The position numbers were made by a program, and so were the translations under genes. Below are positions 46,983-56,612 of a stretch of 64,000 bases of DNA, one piece after another (position 1 is the stretch's first letter; each line of letters begins with the position of its first letter). The DNA is from Cytobacillus pseudoceanisediminis (GTDB taxonomy: Bacteria > Bacillota > Bacilli > Bacillales > Cytobacillaceae): NCBI RefSeq assembly GCF_023516215.1, contig NZ_CP097349.1, positions 3,888,001 to 3,952,000 of the forward strand, written 5' to 3'. The notes beneath the pieces are model-generated. The model was not told the DNA's origin. It saw only the letters and a program-made list of their open reading frames with translations, and made no database searches.

Positions 46983-47876
46983 ATGGGAAACTTAAAATAT
47001 TCATTATTCATTTTTCTTGGCGCATGCAGTTATGGCATTCTGGCATCCATTGTGAAACTCGGACTCCAGGCCGGCTACTCTGTTCCTGAATTGACCGGAA
47101 GCCAATATTTATTTGGGCTCCTTTTGCTGTTGCTTTCTTTCCCATTTATCAAAAAAACAAAAATCACCCTTCAACAAACAGCAGCTTTGTTATTGACCGG
47201 TGCTTCCCTAAGTTTAACAGGCATTCTGTATGGAATGAGCCTTGATCGGAATCCGGCCTCCATCGCTGTTGTCCTCTTATTTCAGTTCACCTGGATAGGA
47301 ATTCTTTTAGAAGCTCTATATGAAAAAAAGATGCCCAGCAAAGCAAAAATCATTTCTTCGATTTTGCTAATTATAGGGACTGTATTTGCAAGCAACCTGA
47401 TTAATTCCGGGTCACATCCTATTCAAGCTGAGGGACTGATCTATGGCTTATTATCTGCGGTAACATTTGCCGTATTCATTTTTGCAAGCGGCAAGGCAGG
47501 TAAAGGAATTCCAACCATCCAGAGGAGCATCTTCATCACGTTTGGCGGACTTCTTCTGGTTGCAGCTTTTTCAGGCCCCGTTTTAATAAGCGGTGGCATC
47601 CAGCTTGAGGGCCTATGGAAATTCGGGCTGCTGATGGCATTGTTCGGGGCTATTTTCCCAATTGTATGTTTTGCAATCGGCTCACCTCATTTAGATTCAG
47701 GTCTTGCCACAATTGTAGGTTCTGCCGAACTCCCGGCCGCTGTTGCTGCTGCCATGCTGATTCTTGGCGAAAGAATTTCAGAAGCACAGGCTTTCGGAAT
47801 CGTGCTGATCCTGATCGGAATCAGTATTCCGCAGTTCACATTAAAAAAAGCAGCAAAGAATCGTTTTAGCACGTAA
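46983..47876 (+). CDS. EamA/DMT-superfamily transporter
   Basis: 297 residues, ten predicted helices in two EamA repeats (start LFIFLGACSYGILASIVKLG; second repeat from about 150). It ends LGERISEAQAFGIVLILIGI, the usual DMT closing motif. Exports metabolites or amino acids; substrate unknown. GAAGGGAG before ATG. Confidence 0.9.
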   Translation: MGNLKYSLFIFLGACSYGILASIVKLGLQAGYSVPELTGSQYLFGLLLLLLSFPFIKKTKITLQQTAALLLTGASLSLTGILYGMSLDRNPASIAVVLLFQFTWIGILLEALYEKKMPSKAKIISSILLIIGTVFASNLINSGSHPIQAEGLIYGLLSAVTFAVFIFASGKAGKGIPTIQRSIFITFGGLLLVAAFSGPVLISGGIQLEGLWKFGLLMALFGAIFPIVCFAIGSPHLDSGLATIVGSAELPAAVAAAMLILGERISEAQAFGIVLILIGISIPQFTLKKAAKNRFST

Positions 47877-47900
47877 CGTGTTTTTACGGATATTTTCAGG

Positions 47901-47930
47901 AGACTTTGGGATCCATTCCAAAGTCTTTTT
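47901..47930 (+). terminator. Terminator after the EamA gene
   Basis: Perfect stem AGACTTTGG/CCAAAGTCT with an 8-nt loop and TTTTTTCTTT. Confidence 0.85.
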
Positions 47931-47946
47931 TCTTTAAAGGCTGTTG

Positions 47947-48258
47947 CATGAGTTCGGACTCTTTCCTGCGGATCTTCTTCTCCTGTCTGAAGTTGCACCG
48001 GGTTCGGACTCTCTCCTGCGGATTTCTTCTTCTCCTGTCCGAAGTTGCACCGGGTTCGGACTCTCTCCTGCGGATTTCTTCTTCTCCTGTCCGAAGTTGC
48101 ACCGGGTTCGGACTCTCTCCTGCGGATTTCTTCTTCTCCTGTCCGAAGTTGCACCGGGTTCGGACTCTCTCCTGCGGATTTCTTCTTCTCCTGTCCGAAG
48201 TTGCACCGGGTTCGGACTCTCTTGACCAGAATTCACCTCCTACTGTCCGAAGTAGCGC
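47947..48258. repeat. 52-bp tandem repeat, six units
   Basis: Units start at 47947, 47999, 48051, 48103, 48155 and 48207. Units 2-5 are identical; unit 1 has a few changes and unit 6 is degenerate in its middle. Each unit carries TTCGGAC and GTCCGAA as inverted arms about 28 nt apart. Because 52 is not a multiple of three, the open frames through it shift at each copy. No spacers, so not CRISPR. The remainder of 48259-48388 is AT-rich. Confidence 0.9.
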
Positions 48259-48388
48259 AGGGTTCTTTTCGATATTGTCCTTCATAACGGACTATTTTTA
48301 TTTTCCCAAGCTTTTTCTCTTCACAAAAATTTGCAATTTAAGTAAACTATTAATACCTATAAAACCAATGAGAAAGGTCGGAATATAA

Positions 48389-48817
48389 TTGGCAAATACA
48401 CCTGTTTCTATTCCCCGCCCGCTCGTAAGAACTAATCAATGGTCGATCGTATTAAGTGTTTTAGCTTCGTGGCTAACCGGAGAAGCATGGATTCTTGCCA
48501 TACCCCTCCTTGCAGGTATAATGGGCCTATTGTTCGGCTACAATCCCATTATGCGTGCAGCAAAACTTTTTCTAAGAAAAAATCCTGCTGATTACATTCC
48601 CGAAGACTGGGAGCAGCAGCAATTTAATCAAGTGATTGCCGTTGCATGCCTGGCGCTGGGCCTGATCAGCTTTCTTCTGGGCTGGACAGCTGCAGGATAT
48701 GTTTTTACAGCTATGGTAGCTCTATCAGCATTTGTCGCCATTCTTGGATTTTGCATAGGCTGTTTTATCCGCTTTCAGCTCAATCAATATAAATACCGAA
48801 AATCTTATAAAGCTTAA
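48389..48817 (+). CDS. DUF4395 membrane protein
   Basis: 142 residues with four hydrophobic helices (two at about 20-50, two at about 83-125) and a cysteine pair in the last (FCIGCFIRF). Start at TTG 48389. VRTNQWSIVLSVLASWLTG and GYNPIMRAAKLFL are typical of DUF4395. Function unknown; members elsewhere sit near thiol/redox genes. Confidence 0.82.
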   Translation: MANTPVSIPRPLVRTNQWSIVLSVLASWLTGEAWILAIPLLAGIMGLLFGYNPIMRAAKLFLRKNPADYIPEDWEQQQFNQVIAVACLALGLISFLLGWTAAGYVFTAMVALSAFVAILGFCIGCFIRFQLNQYKYRKSYKA

Positions 48818-48843
48818 GGCAGCCAACACGGCTGTCTTTTTCA
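48816..48843 (+). terminator. Terminator after the DUF4395 gene
   Basis: Stem GGCAGCC/GGCTGTC (one G-U pair), 5-nt loop, then TTTTTCATTT. Confidence 0.6.
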
Positions 48844-48923
48844 TTTCCTTTTCCACCCAGCTAGTTTCAAAGGACTTTTTAAGGGGTACATATTTCATAA
48901 GTAAAACATTCTGAGGTGAAAAA

Positions 48924-49649
48924 ATGAAAACTGCCAGTAAGTTTCTTTTAACAAAAGAAGATATGACTAACCCCGAGATTGTGCCTGAGTGGGTTTGTCA
49001 GGAATATAAAACATTTCATGATACAGTTACAGATAAAACCTTCCCGTGCTATTTTGGAATGACTGCTGAAATGCGCGGCGAATTGAGATATGCCTATATT
49101 ACACAGGAAGATTGGTCTAACCTGCCGGGAGCCCTCGAATCCTTTATCGAGCTTTTTGACGCACCAAAACTCATTCGCCATGGCCTGTTTGTATTTGTGG
49201 AGCCGGAGACAGATGAAAAACCGCTTGAACATTACAGAGAATATTTCTGGAATATTCTGCAGTATTTGCATAAGGTTGATACAAAGCCTTGGCCTAAGGA
49301 TTATCCGACAGATCCTGACCACCACTTATGGGCGTTTTCTTTTGCTGAGGAACCATTCTTTGTGTTTGGAAATGCGCCTGCCTACAAGCAGAGAAAGACG
49401 AGGGATTTAGGCAATAGCCTTGTACTGGGCTTCCAGCCGCGCCGCATTTTTGAAGGCCTTGAAGGCACCTCTAAAGGCGGCATCATGTCCAGGGAAAAAG
49501 TAAGGGAACGGGTTGAAAAATGGGATGGCCTCCCTACCCATCCAAACATCAGCCATTATGGCGATCCCGAACACCGTGAGTGGAAACAATACTTTATCGG
49601 TGATGACATTAAACCAATCGAAGGGAAATGCCCTTTCCATCATAAATAA
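48924..49649 (+). CDS. YqcI/YcgG family protein
   Basis: 241 residues. FPCYFGMTAEMRGELRYAYI, HRLxxVD-like HKVDTKPWPKDYP, and the end GKCPFHHK with a Cys-His cluster match the YqcI/YcgG family, seen as heme- or iron-linked proteins of unknown function in Bacillus. GAGGTGAAAAA before ATG. Single gene. Confidence 0.85.
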   Translation: MKTASKFLLTKEDMTNPEIVPEWVCQEYKTFHDTVTDKTFPCYFGMTAEMRGELRYAYITQEDWSNLPGALESFIELFDAPKLIRHGLFVFVEPETDEKPLEHYREYFWNILQYLHKVDTKPWPKDYPTDPDHHLWAFSFAEEPFFVFGNAPAYKQRKTRDLGNSLVLGFQPRRIFEGLEGTSKGGIMSREKVRERVEKWDGLPTHPNISHYGDPEHREWKQYFIGDDIKPIEGKCPFHHK

Positions 49650-49731
49650 TTTTGAAAGTGAAGCGCCTAGCGCACGAATTATCTTCGAGGACCGTCGATC
49701 CACTAATTCTTCCTGAAAAGCAAAAAACTGC

Positions 49732-49770
49732 ATAAATAAATAAGGAACCGCTCTCAGTAAACGGTTCCTT
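49732..49770 (-). terminator. Terminator of the dpp-ykf operon
   Basis: Minus-strand stem AAGGAACCG/CGGTTCCTT with an 11-nt loop followed by ATTTATTTATG. The stop of the serine hydrolase is in the stem. Confidence 0.75.
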
Positions 49771-50554
49771 ATTTATGAGTTATATATTGATTAATGCGAC
49801 TGCCAATTGCGGACAGTACTTCTCTTCCAGCTGCCTGACTTTGAAGCTGGTCGACAAGGACAGCGGCGTAAACGGTGTTTCCTTTATGGGTAAATATGGC
49901 GCAATCATGCTCTATTCCGGGTAGTTCTCCTGTTTTGCTGGCAACCTTGACTTTTTCCGTGTCCATTGTGTTTGCAAGTTTGTTCTTATACTGCTGTTTT
50001 TCCAATATATCCAGTGCTTTTTCTGTAAATTTCCCGGATAAAAGCGAATTCTCTGCCAATGCCTTCATGCCATACACCATATCCCTGGCAGTCGTGGTGT
50101 TGTCCATGCCGTTTTTCAATGCCTCAAAGTCCATCATCTTTCTGTTTAATTCCGTGCAATTAAACCCCAAACTTTTGATAAACTGATTGATTTTCTCTAT
50201 TCCCAGCCTCTCAATGATGAGATTGGTCGCAGTATTATCAGATACAATGACCATGAGCGTCATTAAGTCTATAACCTTCATCTTCAGACCCTTGCTCATG
50301 GCCTGCAATACCCCGGCTCCGCCAACCCGGGCAGCATCCTTCACTTCTGCTTCCTCATCGAGATCAAGCAGGGCATTCTCCGCCTGTGAAAGCCCCGCGA
50401 GTAAAATGGGAACCTTAATTAAGCTTGCGGAAGAGATAACATCATCGGCATTTGTTTCGATAACACCATCCTCTGTATGGATGTATACGGCCACACGTCC
50501 TTCACAGCAGCTGGCCAAATCAAGAATTTCTGCTTTGATAGTAAGAAAGTTCAT
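49769..50554 (-). CDS. Class A beta-lactamase-fold serine hydrolase in the ykf operon
   Basis: 261 residues, no signal peptide. SxxK motif SASLIKVP (Ser43), SDN motif VSDNTATN and KTG motif SKTGELPG are all present. It starts 1 nt after the ykfD stop, so it belongs to the dpp-ykf operon. Lack of a secretion signal argues against a drug-resistance enzyme; cleavage of amide bonds in imported murein-derived peptides is more likely. B. subtilis lacks such a gene here. Confidence 0.85.
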   Translation of the reverse strand: MNFLTIKAEILDLASCCEGRVAVYIHTEDGVIETNADDVISSASLIKVPILLAGLSQAENALLDLDEEAEVKDAARVGGAGVLQAMSKGLKMKVIDLMTLMVIVSDNTATNLIIERLGIEKINQFIKSLGFNCTELNRKMMDFEALKNGMDNTTTARDMVYGMKALAENSLLSGKFTEKALDILEKQQYKNKLANTMDTEKVKVASKTGELPGIEHDCAIFTHKGNTVYAAVLVDQLQSQAAGREVLSAIGSRINQYITHK

Positions 50555-50555
50555 G

Positions 50556-51565
50556 TTATTTCGCAGCGGCTACTTGCGGCCGGTTATGGTCGCCCGTTAC
50601 CTTTTCATTATATAAATGGCAGGCCACAAAATGATCCTTCTCAATCTCCTGCCACTCAGGCTTCATGGAAGCACAAGCCTCCATCGCATAAGGACAGCGC
50701 GTGCGGAATACGCAGCCGCTTGGAGGATTCATTGGACTTGGGAGTTCCCCTTCCAAAATGATTCTTTCCCGATGATCCTCAACATCAGGGTCAGGGATGG
50801 GAATCGCCGAAAGTAAGGCCTGCGTATAAGGGTGAAGCGGATTTTTATATAAGTTTTCGCTTGTGGTTAATTCCACTAAATTCCCCAAATACATAACGCC
50901 AATTCTGTCGCTGATATGTTTGACCATCGAGAGATCATGGGCGATAAATAAGTAGGTCAGGCCTTTTTCTTTTGGAGCCCCTTAAGCAGGTTGACTACCT
51001 GGGCTTGTACCGATACATCCAGTGCGGAGATCGGCTCATCAGCAATAATGAATTCCGGATCCAGCGCTAATGCACGGGCAATCCCAATTCTTTGCCTTTG
51101 TCCGCCGCTGAATTCATGCGGGTAGCGGTTGGCATGATCGCGGTTAAGTCCCACATCCTCCAGAAGCTGATAGACCCGCTCAAGCCGTTCCTTCTTGTTC
51201 GGATATAACCCATGCACTTCCATGGGCTCCGAAATAATCTCCTGGACGGTTGACCGCGGATTCAACGAAGCATATGGATCCTGAAAGATCATCTGCATCT
51301 TCCTGTGAAAAGCAAACCTTTCTTTTTCAGTCATGGTATGGACATTCTTTCCGTCATAAAGGACATCGCCTTCTGTACGGTTATATAAACCAATAATTGT
51401 ACGCCCTGCGGTTGACTTTCCGCAGCCGGATTCGCCGACAATCCCGAAGGTTTCTCCTTGTTTGATATGAAAGGAGACATCATCAACGGCCTTCAGAGTC
51501 TGTCCTTTCCCCATTGAAAAATGCTTCTTCAAATTATTGACCTTTAACAGTGCTTCTTTTGACAT
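50556..51565 (-). CDS. ykfD: YkfD, peptide ABC transporter ATPase (DppF/OppF type; frameshifted as sequenced)
   Basis: Walker [10 protein letters not shown], signature [15 protein letters not shown] and Walker [13 protein letters not shown] are in the N-terminal frame (51565 down). One extra A in the run at 50970-50973 (plus TTTT) turns LQKKKA-stop into [25 protein letters not shown] and joins the C-terminal oligopeptide-transporter domain with its Cys-rich end ([12 protein letters not shown]). Restored length 336 aa. Second ATPase beside DppD. Confidence 0.92.
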
Positions 51566-51567
51566 AT

Positions 51568-52497
51568 TTATTCCCCCGTCTCTTGCCAGTAACGTCTAGC
51601 TGCACATAATTCCTTTTCATAGATGGTGTCTTTCAAGTCGATAATTTCGATGGTTTTACCGGTATTAGGAGAATGAAGCAGCTTCCCATCACCATAATAG
51701 ATGCCAACATGATGGAGTTTGCCTTTTCCTTCTTCATAAGCAAAAAATAATAAGTCCCCGGGTTCAATGGCGTCAAGTTCAACCGGATCCCCTGCTTCCG
51801 CCTGATCATGGGCATCACGGGGGATGATAAATCCATTTGCTTTGCACATAGAATAGCTGAATCCTGAGCAGTCATACCCAAAGCTGCTCATGCCGCCCCA
51901 TAGATATGGCAGGCCTATAAATTGTTCCCCCGCATCGATGATGTCTTTTCCGCTGCCTTTCCGTATAGCCCCGATTGTTTCATACACCTGCACATCTTCA
52001 GGTTTTAGATATCCTGCTCCCTCAGGTGTCTGCACCTGAATCCACTCAGCTTCTTCTCTTAACACCGGGAGTATGGTTTGATAGCTTAGTATAAGTTCCG
52101 GCTCTCTGTCATTAGAATAGAGGGTTGCCTTTTTCTTCTGAATGACCGCAGCCTTTCTGCTACCAAGCTTCCAATCTTCATTTTTAGTCAGCTGGGCTTT
52201 CGGCACCCATCCGGGATATCCTCTCTCGTCCTTAGAAGAAGGCTGGCCCGGGACAACAACATGAACCCACCCATCCTTCTCCTCCAATACAATCACTTCT
52301 TCTCCGTACAGAACTTGTGATTGAACAAGATTCCCTTCGCAAAGTTCAAGCCGGGGCTCATATGTGAGCTTTCCAAGCCAGGAATCCAGATTAACTGGAT
52401 TGGTGATCGCTTCAAAGTCAATTTCTCTTGATGAATCGCTTGATGTCCACAAGGTTGCTACAGGAACCGATACCAGCCATTTTTGCTGAATTGCCAA
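51568..52497 (-). CDS. ykfC: YkfC, gamma-D-glutamyl-L-diamino acid endopeptidase
   Basis: 309 residues. Two SH3-like N-terminal domains (about 1-170) and a C-terminal NlpC/P60 cysteine peptidase with catalytic YDCSGFSYSM and LHHVGIYYGDG. It releases L-Ala-gamma-D-Glu from murein peptides. There is no signal peptide, so it works in the cytosol on imported peptides. Confidence 0.93.
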   Translation of the reverse strand: MAIQQKWLVSVPVATLWTSSDSSREIDFEAITNPVNLDSWLGKLTYEPRLELCEGNLVQSQVLYGEEVIVLEEKDGWVHVVVPGQPSSKDERGYPGWVPKAQLTKNEDWKLGSRKAAVIQKKKATLYSNDREPELILSYQTILPVLREEAEWIQVQTPEGAGYLKPEDVQVYETIGAIRKGSGKDIIDAGEQFIGLPYLWGGMSSFGYDCSGFSYSMCKANGFIIPRDAHDQAEAGDPVELDAIEPGDLLFFAYEEGKGKLHHVGIYYGDGKLLHSPNTGKTIEIIDLKDTIYEKELCAARRYWQETGE

Positions 52498-52523
52498 AAC
52501 AAATTCCTCCTTTTCATGATTTA

Positions 52524-53629
52524 TCAGGAAGTCAGTTCCTGCTTGTTCACTATTAACGATACATTCCTGATGCCCAGACCATGTTCCGACGGCAGGGTGA
52601 TTTTACGGCCGGAATAATGGATTCCGCCTTCCACAATTTCTTTTGCCATCATCAATGGAGCGTCAAAATCAAAACGGGTTATATTCTTTTTGCTTGCGGC
52701 AAAATGGGCTGCTGCCGTAATGCCGATCTTGGTCTCAATCATGCTGCCCACCATGCACTCCATCCCGCAGACTTCAGCGAGCTGATTGATGATCTGCGCC
52801 TGATAAATGCCGCCTGATTTCATCAGCTTAATATTGATTAAATCAGCACTTCGCGTTTTAATGACTTCAAAAGCCTGCTTCGGGGAAAAGACACTTTCGT
52901 CTGCCATAATCGGTGTATCAACCGCATCGGTAACCTGCTTAAGGCCCTCTATATCCCAGGCCTTCACAGGCTGTTCGACAAGCTCAATATTCAAGTCCAA
53001 AGCTTCCATTTTTCGGATGGCATAGATAGCATCCTTTGATTTCCAGCCCTGATTGGCATCCAGCCGGATTTTAATCTTTGATCCGACTCGTGTGCGGATT
53101 TCTCTAATTCTCTCAATATCTGTTAAAATATCATCCTTGCCAACCTTCACCTTAAGGACATTAAAGCCCTGCTGAACATAGGAAACAGCATCTTCTCCCA
53201 TTTCCTCCGGGCCATTGACGCTTACCGTATAATCCGTTTCCACCTCATTTTTATGTCCGCCTAAAAACTGATATAGGGGCAGTTTGCACTGCTGTGCAAG
53301 ACAATCATACAATGCCATATCCACTGCAGCCTTTGCACTTGAATTTCCTATTAAAGCAGACTGAATTCCCTGGAAGATATCCTCATAGTTTAGGAGACTC
53401 TTATTGACCAGCATCGGCTTTAATACCTGATGAATGGCGGATTCGATGCTTGATAGGCTGTCTCCTGTGATCACCACAGTTGGAGGGGCCTCCCCCAGCC
53501 GGCAATACCGTTATCGCAAGTTACTTTTACAACAATCGTTTCTGCTGTCTCAACCGTTCTCAAAGCTGTTTTAAATGGTTTTTTCAGTGGTACCGCAGCT
53601 CTAAATGTTTCGATCGTGTTTATTTTCAT
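52524..53629 (-). CDS. ykfB: YkfB, L-Ala-D/L-Glu epimerase (frameshifted as sequenced)
   Basis: Enolase-superfamily dipeptide epimerase. Metal ligands in KIRLDANQGW, ELVEQPV and ADESVF; KVKVGKD carries the general base lysine. The N-terminal 50 codons (from ATG 53629) are in another frame; one extra G in the run of five (53492-53496 on plus) restores GIAGWGEAPPTVVITGDSL, total 368 aa. It converts L-Ala-D-Glu from YkfC to L-Ala-L-Glu. Confidence 0.93.
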
Positions 53630-53642
53630 CTATACCACCCTT

Positions 53643-54563
53643 TTACTTAACGCCGCTTTCGATTATCAGATTTTTACCGGCAGCATCCAATTCTGCCATT
53701 ACACCTAAAGGCACAGAAATATGCGGAGAGCAATGGCCGATATTAAAGCCTTTTACAGCCGGCTTATTCACCCTTTTTATATAAGTATCCAGTACTTCAT
53801 CCAGTTCTAAGGAAAGTTCTCTTTCAGGGACGCAATTATTAAAGTCCCCGATGATAAAGCCGGCGGCATCCTCAAGCTTCCCGGCCATATGCAGCTGGTT
53901 TAGCATGCGGTCGACCGCACGGGGCTCTTCATTGATGTCTTCAATAAGAACAAGCTTATCTTTTGTATCTATTTCATAGGGTGTCCCTATCGTACTGGCC
54001 AGGAGAGACAAATTGCCGCCCGTTAAGACTCCCGAAGCCCTGCCGCTTACCATTGTCTCCAGATTTGAAATCCCTTCTGGATAGTCAAGCGTTACAGGCT
54101 CAAATAACTGGTTAAAATATTGCTTTGATAGCGGATCCGCATCCTCCTTGCCAATATCGGATGCCAGCATCGGGCCATGGAAGGTGACTAATCCCGTCTG
54201 CTGGCGGATTGCGGTGTGCAGGAATGTAATATCACTGTAGCCCCAGAAAATTTTCGGGTTTTCTTTAATCAGGCTGTATTCAATTTGGGACGCAATTCTC
54301 CCTGTGCCATAGCCGCCGCCTGCGCAAATGATGGCTTTGACTTCCTTATCCAAAAACATTTTATGTAAATCTGCCAGCCGGTCCTCGTCATTTCCGGCAA
54401 GGTATCCATATTGATCAGTCACATGATCGCCCATTTTTACTTTTACGCCAAGCTCATCCAAAAAGGCCAGGGATCGCTTCAGGTTTTCCTGATTGGGCGG
54501 ACTTGCCGGTGCTATAATTCCAATCGCATCGCCTTTTTCCAGGCGCTGAGGTTTCATTGCCAT
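53643..54563 (-). CDS. ykfA: YkfA, LD-carboxypeptidase (peptidase S66)
   Basis: 306 residues. GDAIGIIAPASPP start, nucleophile region AIICAGGGYGTGRI, and IFWGYSDITFLH are the S66 signatures; catalytic Ser-Glu-His fold. It removes D-Ala from murein tetrapeptides in the cytosol. A TATAAT at 54594-54599 upstream with a weak -35 could be a separate ykf promoter, since a terminator and a repeat separate it from dppE. Confidence 0.92.
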   Translation of the reverse strand: MAMKPQRLEKGDAIGIIAPASPPNQENLKRSLAFLDELGVKVKMGDHVTDQYGYLAGNDEDRLADLHKMFLDKEVKAIICAGGGYGTGRIASQIEYSLIKENPKIFWGYSDITFLHTAIRQQTGLVTFHGPMLASDIGKEDADPLSKQYFNQLFEPVTLDYPEGISNLETMVSGRASGVLTGGNLSLLASTIGTPYEIDTKDKLVLIEDINEEPRAVDRMLNQLHMAGKLEDAAGFIIGDFNNCVPERELSLELDEVLDTYIKRVNKPAVKGFNIGHCSPHISVPLGVMAELDAAGKNLIIESGVK

Positions 54564-54696
54564 GCTGCCACATCCTTTTAGTTGTTTATTAGCATTATAT
54601 GCTCCTTCAGCAAAAGCATTGTTTGGGAAATGAATTAATTGTCGAGGATATAAGCTAAAATTCGAGAAAATGTATTATTTTTCGGGAAATAATTTG

Positions 54697-54860
54697 AAAA
54701 GCGCAGAGCGGCGACAAGCTTAAGACAAGCGCTAGGCAGAAAGCGTTTTTTGCCTTCAGAAGTGATTGCCCGAAAAATGAAGGCGACTGCTTAGGGAGCC
54801 GCATTTAGCCAAGCTTCAGACCTTGAGCCGATGGCGCTCGGAGCTAGACAGTTATCAAAG
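54697..54860. repeat. Dispersed Bacillaceae repeat, copy 3
   Basis: Begins GAAAAGCGCAGAGCGGCGACAA and ends GGCGCTCGGAGCTAGACAGT followed by TATCAAAGTTCAAAG. Same end sequences as the 9876 copy, diverged inside. It fills the 386-nt gap between ykfA and the dppE terminator. Confidence 0.55.
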
Positions 54861-54896
54861 TTCAAAGATCCAAATTCTCAAAAGTTTATATTTCGA

Positions 54897-54929
54897 AAAA
54901 AGGGATGTTCGCACGAACACCCCTTTTTT
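54897..54929 (-). terminator. Terminator after dppE
   Basis: Minus-strand stem AAAGGGGTGTTC/GAACATCCCTTT (one mismatch), 4-nt loop, then TTTCG after T-rich stem end. Probably partial, as the ykf genes continue the theme of the operon. Confidence 0.7.
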
Positions 54930-54949
54930 CAAATCAAGCAGAAGAAGCA

Positions 54950-56578
54950 TTACTTCTTATCTGCCCATTTAAGCTCCATGTATCCAACCGGATGGCGGAC
55001 GATTCCTGAAACAGCATCATTATAGAGATAAACCTGGTTGTAGAAATGGATAGGGATAATCGGCATTTCTCCAAATAAGATTTTTTCTGCTTCATACATT
55101 AGTTCAAAGCGTTTGGCTTCATCAGCTTCATTCTTTGCATCTTTAATCAGCTGATCGTATTTCTCATTGCTCCAGCCGGTGCGGTTCATGGAATGTCCTG
55201 TCTGGAAGTTTTCAAGGAAGTTGATAGGATCTGCGTAGTCAGCAAGGAACGAGCTTCGTGATAATTGGAATTTAAGCGCTTTTTGTTCTTCAGCGAATAC
55301 ATTCCATTCCATGTTGGCAAGCTTTACTTCCACGCCAAGGTTTTCTTTGAACATTTGCTGAAGTGCTTCAGCTATTTTCTTGTGTGTATCATCCGTGCTG
55401 TATGTTAAGGTAACTTCTGGAAGCTTATCATATCCTTCTTCTTCCATGCCTTTTTCAAGCAATGCCTTCGCTTCTTCTGCATTTGTTTTTACAAGATCTC
55501 CCGACACTTCACGGAAATCTTTTCCTGAAGGATCAGTAAAACCATATGAAACAAATCCATATGCTGGCTTTTCACCATTCTTTGTGACGAAATCAACAAT
55601 TTGCTGCTGGTCCACTGCCATCGCAAATGCTTTACGGATGTTTAGATTTTGGAATGGCTCCATGTTTACATTAAATCGATAGAAATAATCTCCAGCCTGG
55701 TCTTCAACTTTTGCTTCTCCCAGCAGCTGCTCGCTTAGCTCAGAAGGTACATCCGATACATCCAGTTCTCCCGATTGATACATTTGATATTCAGTATTTG
55801 TATCATCAATGATTGCCCAGTGAATTTTATCAAGCTTTACAGTCTCAGCATCCCAATATTGATCGTTTTTCTCCATCACAAAATGGCTGTCATGCTCCCA
55901 TTCCGTTAAGTTGAAAGGACCATTTCCGACAAAAGATTCAGCTTCAGCAAACCACTTCGGGTTTTCTGTTGCAACTTTTTCGTTAATTGGGAAAAATGCA
56001 GGGTTAGTGATTACACTTAAGAAGTAAGCTTGCGGACTAACTAAAGTAACTTCAAATGTTTTGTCATCAACTGCTTTTACTTTTACATCATCAGCTGATC
56101 CTTCCCCATTGTTATAAGCTTCTCCGCCTTCAATGAAGTAACCAAGGAAAGCGGCTGAAGAACCTGTATCAGGATTTAAAAGGCGCTTCCATGCAAATTC
56201 GAAGTCACCTGCAGTTACAGGATCACCATTTGACCATTTTGCATCCTCACGGATATGAAAGGTATAAACCTTTCCATCTTCTGAGATATCCCATTTTTCA
56301 GCAATTGCTGCTTCTGGTTCATGATCTTGCCCCAGACGGGTCAAACCTTCCATCAAGTTATTCAGTGCGCTCCAGGAAACAGAGTCAAAGCCGATAGGAG
56401 GATCAAACGAAGTCGGCTCCTGGCCATTGTTCAAATAAAGCACTTTTTCAGCACTTTCTTCTTCTTTCTTGCCATCATCCTTGCTGTCTGTTTCTTTGCC
56501 GGCATTTTCATTTGCCGTACAGGCTGCCATGACAAACAGCAATACACCTGCCAGCAGCAGTGATAAAAACTTTTTCAT
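54950..56578 (-). CDS. dppE: DppE, peptide-binding lipoprotein
   Basis: 542 residues. Lipobox MAAC after a 19-residue signal peptide, a Lys/Glu-rich linker, then an SBP family 5 (OppA/DppA-type) domain: QEPTSFDPPIGFDSVSWSALNNLMEGL at the start of the domain. In B. subtilis DppE takes up dipeptides and murein tripeptide. GAGGGGG before ATG; two stem-loops lie between dppD and this gene. Confidence 0.93.
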   Translation of the reverse strand: MKKFLSLLLAGVLLFVMAACTANENAGKETDSKDDGKKEEESAEKVLYLNNGQEPTSFDPPIGFDSVSWSALNNLMEGLTRLGQDHEPEAAIAEKWDISEDGKVYTFHIREDAKWSNGDPVTAGDFEFAWKRLLNPDTGSSAAFLGYFIEGGEAYNNGEGSADDVKVKAVDDKTFEVTLVSPQAYFLSVITNPAFFPINEKVATENPKWFAEAESFVGNGPFNLTEWEHDSHFVMEKNDQYWDAETVKLDKIHWAIIDDTNTEYQMYQSGELDVSDVPSELSEQLLGEAKVEDQAGDYFYRFNVNMEPFQNLNIRKAFAMAVDQQQIVDFVTKNGEKPAYGFVSYGFTDPSGKDFREVSGDLVKTNAEEAKALLEKGMEEEGYDKLPEVTLTYSTDDTHKKIAEALQQMFKENLGVEVKLANMEWNVFAEEQKALKFQLSRSSFLADYADPINFLENFQTGHSMNRTGWSNEKYDQLIKDAKNEADEAKRFELMYEAEKILFGEMPIIPIHFYNQVYLYNDAVSGIVRHPVGYMELKWADKK

Positions 56579-56612
56579 TCTTTTTCCCCCTCTTAAAATA
56601 TATTTCTTTATC

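Noticed and set aside
47947..48258. CRISPR array
   Set aside because: The units are contiguous identical 52-mers with no unique spacers, and no cas genes are near.
47934..48388. Several open frames of 80-160 codons on both strands across the tandem repeat
   Set aside because: They are by-products of the 52-bp unit, shift frame at every copy, lack ribosome sites and code for low-complexity repeats.
49769..50554. Acquired beta-lactamase resistance gene
   Set aside because: No signal peptide, no mobile element, and tight operon linkage with ykf genes.
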